In this document: one piece after another, positions 26,905-35,625 of the stretch
Numbering within the stretch: the stretch's first letter is position 1
Layout: each line of letters starts with the position of its first letter
Assembly: GCA_021804985.1 (NCBI GenBank)
Contig: JAJZGD010000007.1
Location: forward strand, 1 to 35,767
Length of the DNA: 35,767 bases
Reading direction: 5' to 3'
DNA from: Planctomycetota bacterium
GTDB lineage: Bacteria; Planctomycetota; Phycisphaerae; WQYP01
Notes under the pieces: generated by a model
What the model was told of the DNA's origin: nothing
Database searches by the model: none
The model's input: only the letters and a program-made list of their open reading frames with translations
Translations under genes and position numbers: made by a program

Positions 26905-27010
26905 CAGGAGCCTGTCCAGGTAATCGCCGGCGCGACGGGGAGCCTATCCGAGTAATCGGCGGTTTGTGACGGCGGCCTTTTTGGCTCCGATCACGCAGCG
27001 GCGACGGGCC
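26905..27010. repeat. Two nested partial MITE-like copies
   Basis: CAGGAGCCTGTCCAGGTAAT starts at 26905, and after ~30 bp a second terminus, GGGAGCCTATCCGAGTAATC, starts at about 26938, followed by GGTTTGTGACGGCGGCC and CACGCAGCGGCGAC like the interior of the 13465-13633 unit. The arrangement looks like one copy inserted into or beside the end of another. It occupies the gap between the convergent PilZ and SGNH genes. Confidence 0.7.
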
Positions 27011-27025
27011 CCCACGCGGCTAATT

Positions 27026-27844
27026 TTATTTCACCCCGTGTTTACTGAGAATCGCCAGAATTCCCCGCAACCAAACTTTGGCCATCAAACGGTACCCGTA
27101 TGGGTCCGGATGCGTCTGGTCGGGCATATGCCGAAAGCTCGGCAGTCCGAGTGCATCCTGAAATGCCGCATGCAGATTGACGGTTGAAACATGATCGCCG
27201 CGGCGTTTAAGCGCCGGCACCAGCTTGGTTGCAATGAAGCGGTTGAAAGCCATTGCTTGCTGATCATGGCTTACACCGTCGGGCGCTACGCCACCGATCG
27301 GAATAATCTGCGCGATGATAATTCGGGCATGGGGTCGCAGGTGAATCAACTCGATGACGAGTTTTGTCATTCGCTTTTCCATGGCACGCATGAACACGAC
27401 TTCGGGCTCGCCAAAGTGGGGGAATTTCGGGTCGTAATGCTGGATGATGTCGTTGGTTCCGATATGCAGCAGGATGAAATTCGGGTAGGCCGGTGAATGG
27501 TTGCCGGGGCCACCAATCTTCAGCCATTGCGCGACGTGTGATGCGATTTGCCCAATTCGCCAGCCGGGCCAGCCATCCTGCTGCACTTGGTGGGCTCGAA
27601 GCAAAGCCGGCGACGGATTGGCGGAACTTGATCCGACATAAATGCAGCGAATCCCTTTTTTTGCGAGATCGACAAGCAGTGGGCCGCGGTAGCCGCCTGG
27701 AATTTCATGATGGGGCGCCACGCCGCTGAATCCGAAAGTGATTGAATCTCCGAGGGGGTAAATGACGACCTGTTTGGCAGCCCACGCGTGAAGCGGAATT
27801 AGAACTCCGGCGAGAAGCAGGAAAGGCAAAAGCGCGTTTTTCAT
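27026..27844 (-). CDS. Secreted SGNH/GDSL hydrolase
   Basis: Predicted exported esterase or carbohydrate deacetylase, 272 residues. A signal peptide covers residues 1-23 (MKNALLPFLLLAGVLIPLHAWA). The SGNH blocks are present: S34 in LGDSITFG, GTND at 129-132 (LLHIGTNDI), and D242 with H245 in DQTHPDPYGY. The glycine block is near GWPGWRIGQI. The ATG at 27844 has GAGGA 7 bases upstream; an in-frame start at 27922 would put a non-hydrophobic leader before the signal peptide. It is monocistronic and divergent from the large plus-strand gene at 28191. Substrate unknown; acetylated polysaccharide is a common target in this superfamily. Confidence 0.9.
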   Translation of the reverse strand: MKNALLPFLLLAGVLIPLHAWAAKQVVIYPLGDSITFGFSGVAPHHEIPGGYRGPLLVDLAKKGIRCIYVGSSSANPSPALLRAHQVQQDGWPGWRIGQIASHVAQWLKIGGPGNHSPAYPNFILLHIGTNDIIQHYDPKFPHFGEPEVVFMRAMEKRMTKLVIELIHLRPHARIIIAQIIPIGGVAPDGVSHDQQAMAFNRFIATKLVPALKRRGDHVSTVNLHAAFQDALGLPSFRHMPDQTHPDPYGYRLMAKVWLRGILAILSKHGVK

Positions 27845-28190
27845 ACAGACATCCTCGCAATAACCGACATTTCCGGCCGCAAAGCGGGCTTTTAGTCCGC
27901 TTATTAAATCGGCGGGGGGCATTATGCATGAATTAATTACTATAACAAGTTAAAATATTGTATCTCAGCAAGTGATTGTTGGACGCCCGACGGAGCGGCG
28001 GCGCAAGGAGATGCGGTCAGCGACCACGCGGGGGGCGTTTTATTCGGGCACGCCGCTTGCATCGACGAAATAATTGGCAATGATGCATTTAGAGGCACGC
28101 CAATGCCCATTTAACAGTGAATGCATCATGGCGGGTGCGCAGAAAGTAGGCCCTGCCGCTAAACAGGTCGATTTCTGAGAAAGGTTCAGG
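27845..28190. other. Divergent intergenic region with a 10 bp inverted repeat
   Basis: 346 bp between the SGNH gene and the large plus-strand gene. It has an AT-rich start (27930-27970), then a perfect inverted repeat ATGATGCATT (28080-28089) and AATGCATCAT (28120-28129) with a 30 bp spacer, ~60 bp before the plus-strand start codon. No open frame of note. Confidence 0.6.
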
Positions 28191-31100
28191 TTGGCGTTGG
28201 AACAAATAACGAGTTTGCCGAAAGTTACCCGCGAGCGCGCGGAGCTTCAAAACATCATTCGTTTGCAACTAATGGCCCTGGGATACGAAACATCGCCGGG
28301 GGGCCCGGGGATGCTCTTGGCCCGCAACATCCTTGCGAATTATCGAGAGGCGATTCGCCTGCTCAAAGATTATCGTTGCCCGATCGATCAACGAATCGAA
28401 ACCTTTTTGGCAGACTGCTGCCGCCAGGCGGGCTTGAACATTGGCGCCCGCCTGCCATCTGAAACCTTTACCCTCGCCACGCCGGGCTTGGCGCGCGAGC
28501 TATCGCTGCCGCAAGAGGCCGACTACTTTGAGACGCGCTGGTTGCGGTCGTACCGGGTTCGCAATGGCGTTCTGCACAATCCGCGCAGCGATCGCCGCAC
28601 GACCAAGGGGACATTTCACATCGCTGAAATCGGCCTGCCGGTCCCGGCTGATAAAGTGGCCGTGCCCATGGCCACCTTCCTGCAGCTTTTCATTGAGGCA
28701 CTTAAGCCACCGTCCGAACTCGCGGTGCTGCCGTACACGGCGCGGTTTGCCAATCCGGCACACCTATTTTGTTCTCTCCTGATACGGCCGGTTATTTGTC
28801 CGGAAGTGCCGGGCGTAACGCCGGAAAAGCGGATGGAAATACGTTTTTTTGCCCCCGGATCGCTGGCGGCGAATCTGGATTTTGTGGAGGAAATATTCGG
28901 CAATGCCGGCGACCCCATGCTGCCTGAAAATGATGCGGGGCTGGACATTGAAGGGTGGTCCGGCCACACGGGCTGCGTGATCCTTGCTCCGCATCTGGTG
29001 GGCCTTACAAAAAAGAATTTGCTTCTGCCGCATTGGGATCAGGCGACCGAGCGCCAGCGCGCCGACGGGGCCTGCTGGAAACAGCCATCCGAACTGTATA
29101 ACGACGGCAACGCGTTCAAAATTACCTGCCGCTCTGCCGCAGGCGCAATGATCACCATCATTGCGGACAATTATTTTGGCTATTGCAAGAAGGAAGTAAA
29201 AACGCAGATTAGTTTCGCTGCGAATCTGTTCGGAAATTGCGAAGAGGAACATGCCGGCGGAGCGCTGGCGTTTCCGAGTTATTCGCACGGCATGGAATAT
29301 CATCCCAGTGCCGATGCCCCCCCGTGCAAATCCGTCGAGCAGCTCGCGACGGATAATCCGACAACGCTATCGCTGCAGCCGGGCGGGTATGGCATCGACA
29401 AGTTGTTTCCCTTTATTTATTTCATTCCCCACACCTCGCGGCTGGATCTCGCGACCGGAAAAGTTTCGTGGCAATTTGACGGAAAATCCATTTCTATTCC
29501 GCTGCTGGCCGACAAAATTTATCTCATGCCGACGGGGCAGCGGTTTTTTCTGACCAAGCATCCGGGCACCGGGCGGTATCGGGTAACGACGACGGTGCCG
29601 GATGGCGTATTTTGCCACAAGCCGTGCACGGTTTCCGGCGGGGGAAAAAGCGAGATCAGCAAGTCGCTGCTCGATTACATGATCTACGGCCCCATTTATG
29701 TCGGCAATCTGGAAAAAGACATGGACCGCGCGGCGCAAATATTTGAGCGCGATTACGCCATTCGGTGGAAGCCCGGCAAAGAGCCGCATGATTACGGACA
29801 AACACCGAGCCGCGCCATTCTGGATCAGCGTCGCTCGCTGGGCAGTGTTATTAAGCTGCTCACCCCGTCACCGGATTACACGGCTGAGTTTAATACGTGG
29901 TTAAAATCGCTTCCGGCGGAAACGCTGGCCCTCGTATTTCTGATCAAACGCTTCTATCAACCGGAGTGGGGAACCGATTGGCGATCGCATTTTTCTGTGG
30001 ACATCATCAACGGCGAACCGGGCCATGAATTGAAGGTGGATGGGCGCCGGGCCGGTGGAACCTACCTGCGCGTGGGATTATTAAAAAGCGGCGGCTGGCG
30101 GACGTTCAAATTGCGTCAGGATTTTTATCCGGCCGCGAAAGTGCAGACAGAAGACGACATCACGGCGTCGACAGTGGTGCCGACAACGGCGGTTCCGCAT
30201 TTGGCCGGCGCGGTGCCGGGGGCAAGCGTGAAGCTGTTGGTCAATTGTGAATACAAACTGTTTCAGAGGCCCGATGATGCCATTATTCCCGGCTTCGATC
30301 TGCAAGCGGAAGCCGACATGGCGCAGGGCCACAATTTCTTTACCAACTACGAGCCGCTCAAATCGCAGGATGTTCAGGAGATCGTCGGTCATGTAACCGC
30401 CTTCGATGCGTTTTCTCCGCCGATGAAGCAATTGCTCCTCGATGCTTCGGAGAACAGCGGATACGTGGTGTGCTCGGCGAAGCCGCGAATCGTGGATGGC
30501 AAGCCGTCGAAGAATCCGCGGTATCTGCAAACGCGGCCGGATCTGGCCAATCCTGTGGGGCGGTATCTCGGGCGAATGGGCGCACGGCTGATGCGTGGGC
30601 TTAAGCTCGATGCCGATGTGGATTTTGGCGTGGGGGCGGTACTGATGGGACGGCGAAACAACCCGCCGGAACCGGGCATCCGCTCCATGGCGGTGTACAA
30701 CCCGATTCACTATCAGGAACTGCCGGAATTGTTTATGGAACTGGTCTGCTCGCTCACGGGCAAAAGTCCATCAACCACCGGGGCGGGCAGCGAGGGGGCC
30801 CTGACCAAAGCGCCATTCAACGCGCTGTTTGCCACGGCCGATCTGAACACCGCGCTGGTGAGTTTTATCCTCACGGGTTTGGGTGGATTTTCCACGGCCG
30901 CCGGTTTCATCGGGCCCGATATCCGCGTTGAGCATGACATCAGCCTGCTGGTGCCCGAGATTTGGTGTCGGCTTACGCGGCAAGAACGCGACCCGCAATT
31001 TTTAATCGCGGGTGGGTTTATGGATAAAATTGAGGACTTCGAATGGGAGGGGCGCCATATTCCGGCGAGTCGGCTCGGTTACCGCATCAATTACAATTTT

Positions 31101-31631
31101 GTCCGCACGTTTCTGGGGCGTCTTTTTGACAATCCCTTCCGGGTTTTTGATGAGGCGATGCTCAAGCCGGAAACGCAGAATATGGCGGAATATGCCGACG
31201 GCATTCTCAACATCAGTCAGGCGCAGCAGCGTGTGGCGCTGCAATATTTTTCCGATGGCAGCTATGAGCAGGCATGCCCGCCGCTGCAGGCGATTCTGGC
31301 GATTATGGCGCATGGGCAATTTAATGGTTGCGATGTTCACCACCCGGATATTCGACGCATGTTTACGCGTGAATATCTGCTCCAAAGCAATTGGTACCGG
31401 GCGCGCATGGAAGCGCGACAACAACGCGACGGCAATCTTTGGGATCGCCACGTGAAGTATCTGGAGCGATGGTGTGCGGAACATCCGGACGCCCGCACGC
31501 AATCAAGGCTGAATATTCCGTACCGGCTGGCGCTGGCGAGAAGGCAGCTGACGCGCGTGCGGGCGGGCGATTATTTGCAAAGCCTGCAAGGCACGCTCGG
31601 TGCCGATCCGCTGGCCAAAACGGCGGGATGA
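28191..31631 (+). CDS. Large protein, probable PPi-type phosphoenolpyruvate carboxykinase
   Basis: A 1146-residue cytoplasmic protein without signal peptide or membrane segments. I recognise it as most like the PPi-dependent PEP carboxykinases (~130 kDa, described from Entamoeba and Propionibacterium), which interconvert oxaloacetate + PPi and PEP + CO2 + Pi. The basis is length and conserved stretches: ADKVAVPMATFLQLF, RPVICPEVPGVTPEKRMEIR, GNAGDPMLPENDAGLDIEGW, HTGCVILAPHLVGLTKK, and TIIADNYFGYCKKEVKTQIS (from residue ~320) leading to EEEHAGGALAFPSY. The C-terminal half has LTGKSPSTTGAGSEGALTKAPFNAL. The family is recalled, not searched; catalytic residues are not assigned. The start is TTG at 28191, with AAAGG 6 bases upstream. 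It is monocistronic and converges with the FHA gene, 34 bp away. Confidence 0.65.
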   Translation: MALEQITSLPKVTRERAELQNIIRLQLMALGYETSPGGPGMLLARNILANYREAIRLLKDYRCPIDQRIETFLADCCRQAGLNIGARLPSETFTLATPGLARELSLPQEADYFETRWLRSYRVRNGVLHNPRSDRRTTKGTFHIAEIGLPVPADKVAVPMATFLQLFIEALKPPSELAVLPYTARFANPAHLFCSLLIRPVICPEVPGVTPEKRMEIRFFAPGSLAANLDFVEEIFGNAGDPMLPENDAGLDIEGWSGHTGCVILAPHLVGLTKKNLLLPHWDQATERQRADGACWKQPSELYNDGNAFKITCRSAAGAMITIIADNYFGYCKKEVKTQISFAANLFGNCEEEHAGGALAFPSYSHGMEYHPSADAPPCKSVEQLATDNPTTLSLQPGGYGIDKLFPFIYFIPHTSRLDLATGKVSWQFDGKSISIPLLADKIYLMPTGQRFFLTKHPGTGRYRVTTTVPDGVFCHKPCTVSGGGKSEISKSLLDYMIYGPIYVGNLEKDMDRAAQIFERDYAIRWKPGKEPHDYGQTPSRAILDQRRSLGSVIKLLTPSPDYTAEFNTWLKSLPAETLALVFLIKRFYQPEWGTDWRSHFSVDIINGEPGHELKVDGRRAGGTYLRVGLLKSGGWRTFKLRQDFYPAAKVQTEDDITASTVVPTTAVPHLAGAVPGASVKLLVNCEYKLFQRPDDAIIPGFDLQAEADMAQGHNFFTNYEPLKSQDVQEIVGHVTAFDAFSPPMKQLLLDASENSGYVVCSAKPRIVDGKPSKNPRYLQTRPDLANPVGRYLGRMGARLMRGLKLDADVDFGVGAVLMGRRNNPPEPGIRSMAVYNPIHYQELPELFMELVCSLTGKSPSTTGAGSEGALTKAPFNALFATADLNTALVSFILTGLGGFSTAAGFIGPDIRVEHDISLLVPEIWCRLTRQERDPQFLIAGGFMDKIEDFEWEGRHIPASRLGYRINYNFVRTFLGRLFDNPFRVFDEAMLKPETQNMAEYADGILNISQAQQRVALQYFSDGSYEQACPPLQAILAIMAHGQFNGCDVHHPDIRRMFTREYLLQSNWYRARMEARQQRDGNLWDRHVKYLERWCAEHPDARTQSRLNIPYRLALARRQLTRVRAGDYLQSLQGTLGADPLAKTAG

Positions 31632-31665
31632 CATTGCGGCCGTTGAAAACGTACCGCGGCAAGCG

Positions 31666-32148
31666 TTACTGGTTGCCGGGCTGGCGCGACAAGCGTTCAA
31701 GGGCCGCGATCGGATCATCGTCCTGAACCTCGGCCTCGGTAGGCTCGCCGATGTCCACGGTGCCGTGCTCCGACGGCTGCTTTTGTGATGGGTTCACCGG
31801 CTCGACGGCCTGATCACCAAGAATGGTGCGTACGGGCTTAATCTGCGTAGGCTCGCCATCAATTAGAACGGTGAAGGTGACGGGGCCCACGCGGATCAGG
31901 TCGCCGGGCAGCAGCGGCTGCGCGGTCGTCACCCGCTGATTGTTGCAGTAGGTACCATTGGAACTTTCCAAATCAACCACTACCGGGTTGTTATCCTGCA
32001 CTTCAACCAGACAGTGCTTGCGAGACACGGTCGGCAGGGGCACCTGCAGATCGCACTCGTCACCGCGACCAATCGTGGTAACTTTTTTGTGAAGAAGAAA
32101 TTCCCGCCTCTGCCCGTCCTCTTTGAAAATTACGAGCGTAATTTCCAT
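31666..32148 (-). CDS. FHA-domain protein
   Basis: Phosphothreonine-binding signalling protein of 160 residues. The FHA domain spans about 2-97 with all core residues: G27-R28 (TIGRGDECDL), S42 and H45 (VSRKHCLVEV), and N64-G65 (ESSNGTYCNN). The C-terminal ~60 residues are acidic and probably disordered (EPVNPSQKQPSEHGTVDIGEPTEAEVQDDDP). No kinase or phosphatase gene is adjacent, so the partner is unknown. The ATG at 32148 has GGAGG 8 bases upstream; a start at 32190 would be longer without a site. It is divergent from hemW across 129 bp. Confidence 0.9.
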   Translation of the reverse strand: MEITLVIFKEDGQRREFLLHKKVTTIGRGDECDLQVPLPTVSRKHCLVEVQDNNPVVVDLESSNGTYCNNQRVTTAQPLLPGDLIRVGPVTFTVLIDGEPTQIKPVRTILGDQAVEPVNPSQKQPSEHGTVDIGEPTEAEVQDDDPIAALERLSRQPGNQ

Positions 32149-32277
32149 CCAGATACCTCCGCATACAGCGACATCGAGACTACCAACCACCCATTAACCC
32201 GTCCGAAGAACCGCTCTGGTTAATCGGACACCCGTGCATCCATGGTATATGATAACGTCAGATTGGGAAAGTTTTCG

Positions 32278-33546
32278 ATGGAAAATACCGCCGTTTCGCT
32301 GCTGCAAGCCCACACCCGGCCAACACTGGCATACAAGGCCATCCCGGAAACCTTAAGGGGGCGGGGCGAATCGGTGGGGGCGATCTACCTGCACATTCCG
32401 TTTTGTACCTATAAATGCGATTATTGCGATTTTTACTCGCTCGCCGGCCACCAGGATCAATTTGCCCGGTATGTGGCCTGCATCGCACAGCAGATGGAGG
32501 CTGAAAGCCGCTTTTTCGGGCCATTATCGCCGGAGACCATTTTTATCGGCGGGGGAACCCCCACGTTGCTGCCGCCGGAAAACCTGCAACAACTGATGAA
32601 CGCGATCCGAGGGTGGGTCGGTTTTGCTCGGCTGGTGGAATTTACGGTGGAATCGAACCCCAACACGTTCGATGCACAACGGGCGCATATTCTCGCATCA
32701 TCGGGCGTTAATCGCATAAGTTTTGGGGCGCAGAGTTTTAACCCCGCCGAGCTCAAGATGCTTAACCGCGATCATGCCCCTGAGAATGTGGGGCGCGCCG
32801 TTGAACTAGCGCGGGCCGCAGGCATCACCAATATCAATGTCGATCTGATATACGCCATTCCCGGGCAGAGCACAGCGTCGCTGGAAAACAATCTGCAAAA
32901 AACCATAGAGCTGGGGTGCCCGCACATATCATGCTATGGACTTATGTATGAGCCTAATACACCGATGACGGCGCGTTTGCGCCAGGGGCGGCTGACGCCG
33001 GTGGCTGAGAATCTGGAACTGGAAATGATGGAACTCGTGGCGCTTCACCTGCGGCGTGCCGGGTTTGCACGCTATGAGATTTCCAACTGGTGCCAACCTG
33101 CCATGGAATGTCGGCATAACCTGAATTACTGGATGGGGGCCGATCATTTGGCGTGGGGCGCTTCCGCGGCAGCGCACCATTCCGGAACCCGATGGAAATG
33201 CGTTTCGAGCATGCAGCGCTACTGCGATGCCATGGAAGCAGGCGTAGGAGCGCCGGTTACTGAGCTCGAAACGCTGGCCGGTGCGCGGCGATGGGCGGAA
33301 CTCGCCGTGCTGCAGCTGCGGCTGGCGTGCGGCATCGACGTGCCAACCTTCAATGCCCGCACGGGTATGAATCTCATGAATTGTCTGAGGCCCACGCTGA
33401 AAAAGTATGATGGGCTGGGTGTTCTGCGGATAACCGACGATGCGATTTCGCTCACGGATGCGGGCGTCGCGGTTTCTGATACGATTTTCGCAGATATCTT
33501 CGCCGCGGTTGCTGCGGCGCGCGGGGCAGCGGGGAGCGGCGGATAA
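32278..33546 (+). CDS. hemW: HemW, radical SAM heme chaperone (coproporphyrinogen III oxidase-like)
   Basis: Heme-binding radical SAM protein of 422 residues thought to deliver heme to respiratory proteins; often annotated as oxygen-independent coproporphyrinogen III oxidase. The cluster motif CxxxCxxC is C43, C47, C50 (PFCTYKCDYCDFYS). IFIGGGTPTLL, VESNPNTF, RISFGAQSF and NVDLIYAIPGQ follow in the order of the HemN/HemW family. The HNLNYW motif and lack of the extended HemN N-terminus favour HemW. The ATG at 32278 is preferred: GGGA lies ~11 bases upstream, whereas 32242 has no site. The MFS gene follows after 96 bp on the same strand. Confidence 0.92.
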   Translation: MENTAVSLLQAHTRPTLAYKAIPETLRGRGESVGAIYLHIPFCTYKCDYCDFYSLAGHQDQFARYVACIAQQMEAESRFFGPLSPETIFIGGGTPTLLPPENLQQLMNAIRGWVGFARLVEFTVESNPNTFDAQRAHILASSGVNRISFGAQSFNPAELKMLNRDHAPENVGRAVELARAAGITNINVDLIYAIPGQSTASLENNLQKTIELGCPHISCYGLMYEPNTPMTARLRQGRLTPVAENLELEMMELVALHLRRAGFARYEISNWCQPAMECRHNLNYWMGADHLAWGASAAAHHSGTRWKCVSSMQRYCDAMEAGVGAPVTELETLAGARRWAELAVLQLRLACGIDVPTFNARTGMNLMNCLRPTLKKYDGLGVLRITDDAISLTDAGVAVSDTIFADIFAAVAAARGAAGSGG

Positions 33547-33642
33547 ATCCGCCGAACAGGGGAACGCACCCGGACGTAGCAAAAAGGGCCGCTGGGCAGC
33601 CAATACGCGTTGTCGCCATAGATTTGTGTTCTGAGGAATGGG

Positions 33643-35040
33643 ATGAAAAAAGCAAGCCTGTTTACGATCTTTCTCATCGTATTTGTCGATCTCGTGGGTT
33701 TCGGCATTGTGCTGCCGAACCTACAGCTGTACGGCCAACAGTATGGAATCAGCAATTACTTCTGCTTAACGCTCATTGGTGTTACCTACTCGATATTCCA
33801 GTTTCTTTTTGCGCCGATTTTGGGCCGCTGGTCGGATATTATTGGCCGCCGCCCCGTATTAATCATCAGCCAGATCGGCACCATTGCCGGCTATCTGATG
33901 CTGTTTGCGAGCATATTTTTCCGGCACATGTGGGTGGGCATCGCACTGATTTTCATTTCTCGAATGGTTGACGGCATTACGGGCGGCAATTTATCGACCG
34001 CGAGTGCCTATATTGCCGACATCACCACACCTGAAAATCGCGCCAAAGGCTTTGGTGTGATTGGCGCCGCGTTCGGCCTCGGGTTTATGTTCGGGCCGCT
34101 GATCGGCGGAACGGTGAGCAAATTTCTCGGCCTGCAGTATGTGCCGCTGGCGGCGGGGTGCTTCAGCTTAGCCGCACTGATCATGACTATCACGCAACTG
34201 AAGGAAAGCCGGGATCTGGCAACCGACAATGCTGCGGCGCAGCGGCGCTTCAGCATTCGAGGCCTTGAGCATGCTTTGAAAAGGCCCGTGGTGGGAACAC
34301 TGATCATCCTGTTTTTTATCAATGGTTTTGCTTTTGCCGGCATGGAGCAGACGCTGAGTCTGCTTATTCAGCATCGGCTTTATCCGCTGACGCGATCGGC
34401 GGCGATGCGATCGGGCGTGGCGTCAAAGGGCAACGTGGCGGATGGGCCAGCTGGTGTGCGGGCGGCATTGCGTATAAATCTCGCCGCAAAAACGCGCGGC
34501 GCCGCGGCGAAAAGCGCTGAGGCGTTCCGAGAGAAGCAAGATAGCAATGCCAGCGCGGCATCGGGCTTTCTGTTTGGCGCCATCGGCATTGTGATTGTGC
34601 TGGTTCAGGGCGGTCTGATCGGCCGTTTAACCCGCCGTTTTGGCGAATGGAAGCTATCTGTGGTTGGCCCGCTGTTTATCAGCGCGGGCCTGATGCTGAT
34701 TGGTTTGCCGATTCATTGGGCGTGGCCATGGACGGGGTTTTTGGCGGGCGGCATATGCCTGGCGATCGGCGGGGGATTATACAACCCGAGCATTCAGAGC
34801 CTTATAAGCCGCCATTGCAGCGCCGCCGAGCAGGGAGAAATTCTCGGCGCCAATCAGGGGATGGCAAGTTTGGCCCGAGCCACCGGGCCGATATCCGCCG
34901 GGCTGCTTTTTGAATATGTTTTCCCGGCATCGGCGTACTATGTGTCCGCGTCGCTCTGCTTCCTCGTCGCCCTGCTGGTTATGTCGCGGCGGCCGTCGTT
35001 TGAGCTTCCGTTGCCAGCAGCGGGGAGCCTGCCCGAGTAA
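33643..35040 (+). CDS. MFS transporter (TetA-like), with loop insertion and repeat-derived end
   Basis: Twelve-helix major facilitator permease, 465 residues, probably a proton-coupled efflux pump. Helix 1 begins KASLFTIFLIVFVDLVGFGIVLPNL, and the loop 2-3 signature is GRWSDIIGRRPVLI. The similarity in style is to TetA/multidrug members, but substrate is unknown. Between helices 7 and 8 there is an extra hydrophilic segment of ~60 residues, rich in alanine, lysine and arginine (from about LTRSAAMRSGV to QDSNASAAS), which by topology should face the periplasm. The last residues GSLPE and the TAA stop are encoded by a MITE-like terminus (GGGAGCCTGCCCGAGTAA). GAGGA lies 6 bases before the ATG. 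Confidence 0.9.
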   Translation: MKKASLFTIFLIVFVDLVGFGIVLPNLQLYGQQYGISNYFCLTLIGVTYSIFQFLFAPILGRWSDIIGRRPVLIISQIGTIAGYLMLFASIFFRHMWVGIALIFISRMVDGITGGNLSTASAYIADITTPENRAKGFGVIGAAFGLGFMFGPLIGGTVSKFLGLQYVPLAAGCFSLAALIMTITQLKESRDLATDNAAAQRRFSIRGLEHALKRPVVGTLIILFFINGFAFAGMEQTLSLLIQHRLYPLTRSAAMRSGVASKGNVADGPAGVRAALRINLAAKTRGAAAKSAEAFREKQDSNASAASGFLFGAIGIVIVLVQGGLIGRLTRRFGEWKLSVVGPLFISAGLMLIGLPIHWAWPWTGFLAGGICLAIGGGLYNPSIQSLISRHCSAAEQGEILGANQGMASLARATGPISAGLLFEYVFPASAYYVSASLCFLVALLVMSRRPSFELPLPAAGSLPE

Positions 35041-35060
35041 TCGCCGGGTTGCGCCCGCGT
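35021..35060. repeat. MITE-like terminus overlapping the MFS stop codon
   Basis: CGGGGAGCCTGCCCGAGTAA followed by TCGCCGGGTTGCG matches the family terminus at 35616 (CAGGAGCCTGTCCGAGTAATCG). The TAA in the terminus is the MFS stop codon. Similarity breaks down after about 35055, where the 108 bp direct repeat begins. Confidence 0.7.
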
Positions 35061-35158
35061 GCGACGAGCCAAACTTCGCCGGCCAGCCTGCTTTACCGCG
35101 CACCGGCGTGCTGCCCGCGGGCAGCCTCTGCGCCTCTGCCGCTCTGTGTGAGACAATA
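35051..35158. repeat. 108 bp direct repeat, copy 1
   Basis: From GCGCCCGCGTGCGACGAGCC to CTGTGTGAGACAATA. It recurs at 35310-35417 with a single substitution (CGCC against CACC). Its inner part, GGCCAGCCTGCTTTACCGC, is also in repeat B, so the unit seems to be a variant or composite of that family. Confidence 0.85.
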
Positions 35159-35178
35159 GGTCGTTTCGGGCGATGGCA

Positions 35179-35280
35179 GAAATCAGGCTGATCCCATGAT
35201 GTAATTCGTTTTCATCTCACGCAGAGATGGCGACGACGCGGCGACGACGACGACAAGGCGCGGCCACCAGGGTGGCCGGC
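35179..35280. repeat. Degenerate repeat B copy 3
   Basis: GAAATCAGGCTGATCCCATGATG, ATCTCACGCAGAG and GGCGCGGCCACCAGGGTGG occur in the same order as in repeat B at 7700-7805, separated by a (GACGAC)n-like stretch. It lies between the two 108 bp direct repeats. No gene is seen here. Confidence 0.6.
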
Positions 35281-35309
35281 TTAATGACGCCTGCGGTCCC
35301 GGCAGCACA

Positions 35310-35417
35310 GCGCCCGCGTGCGACGAGCCAAACTTCGCCGGCCAGCCTGCTTTACCGCGCACCGGCGTGCTGCCCGCGGGCAGCCTCTGCACCTCTGCCG
35401 CTCTGTGTGAGACAATA
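35310..35417. repeat. 108 bp direct repeat, copy 2
   Basis: Same sequence as 35051-35158 with one substitution, in the same orientation and 259 bp downstream. The near-identity suggests a recent duplication. Confidence 0.85.
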
Positions 35418-35482
35418 AATCACGTCAGTTGATTTGATTAATCATGCCGGTGTGAAGGGCAAATATAACGTCAACGCTTAAA

Positions 35483-35625
35483 GCCCCGCCTGCTTTGTTG
35501 TCGGATCTCGATGACTCGTTATTCAGAGTCGGCTCGATCCCCCAATGCATTCAGGCGCCGCGCATTCGGGGCATTTCAGACCCATCCCAATCCCGGCCAT
35601 TACTCGGACAGGATTCAGGAGCCTG
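35483..35625. repeat. Dispersed repeat A, right copy
   Basis: Matches 34-163, including GCCTGCTTTGTTGTCGG, ATTCAGAGTCGGCTCG and the block from CAGACCCATCCCAATCCC to GGACAGGATTCAGGAGCCTG. It has an extra ~12 bp (about AATGCATTCAGG). Here the unit is not part of a gene and runs directly into a MITE-like element. Confidence 0.85.
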
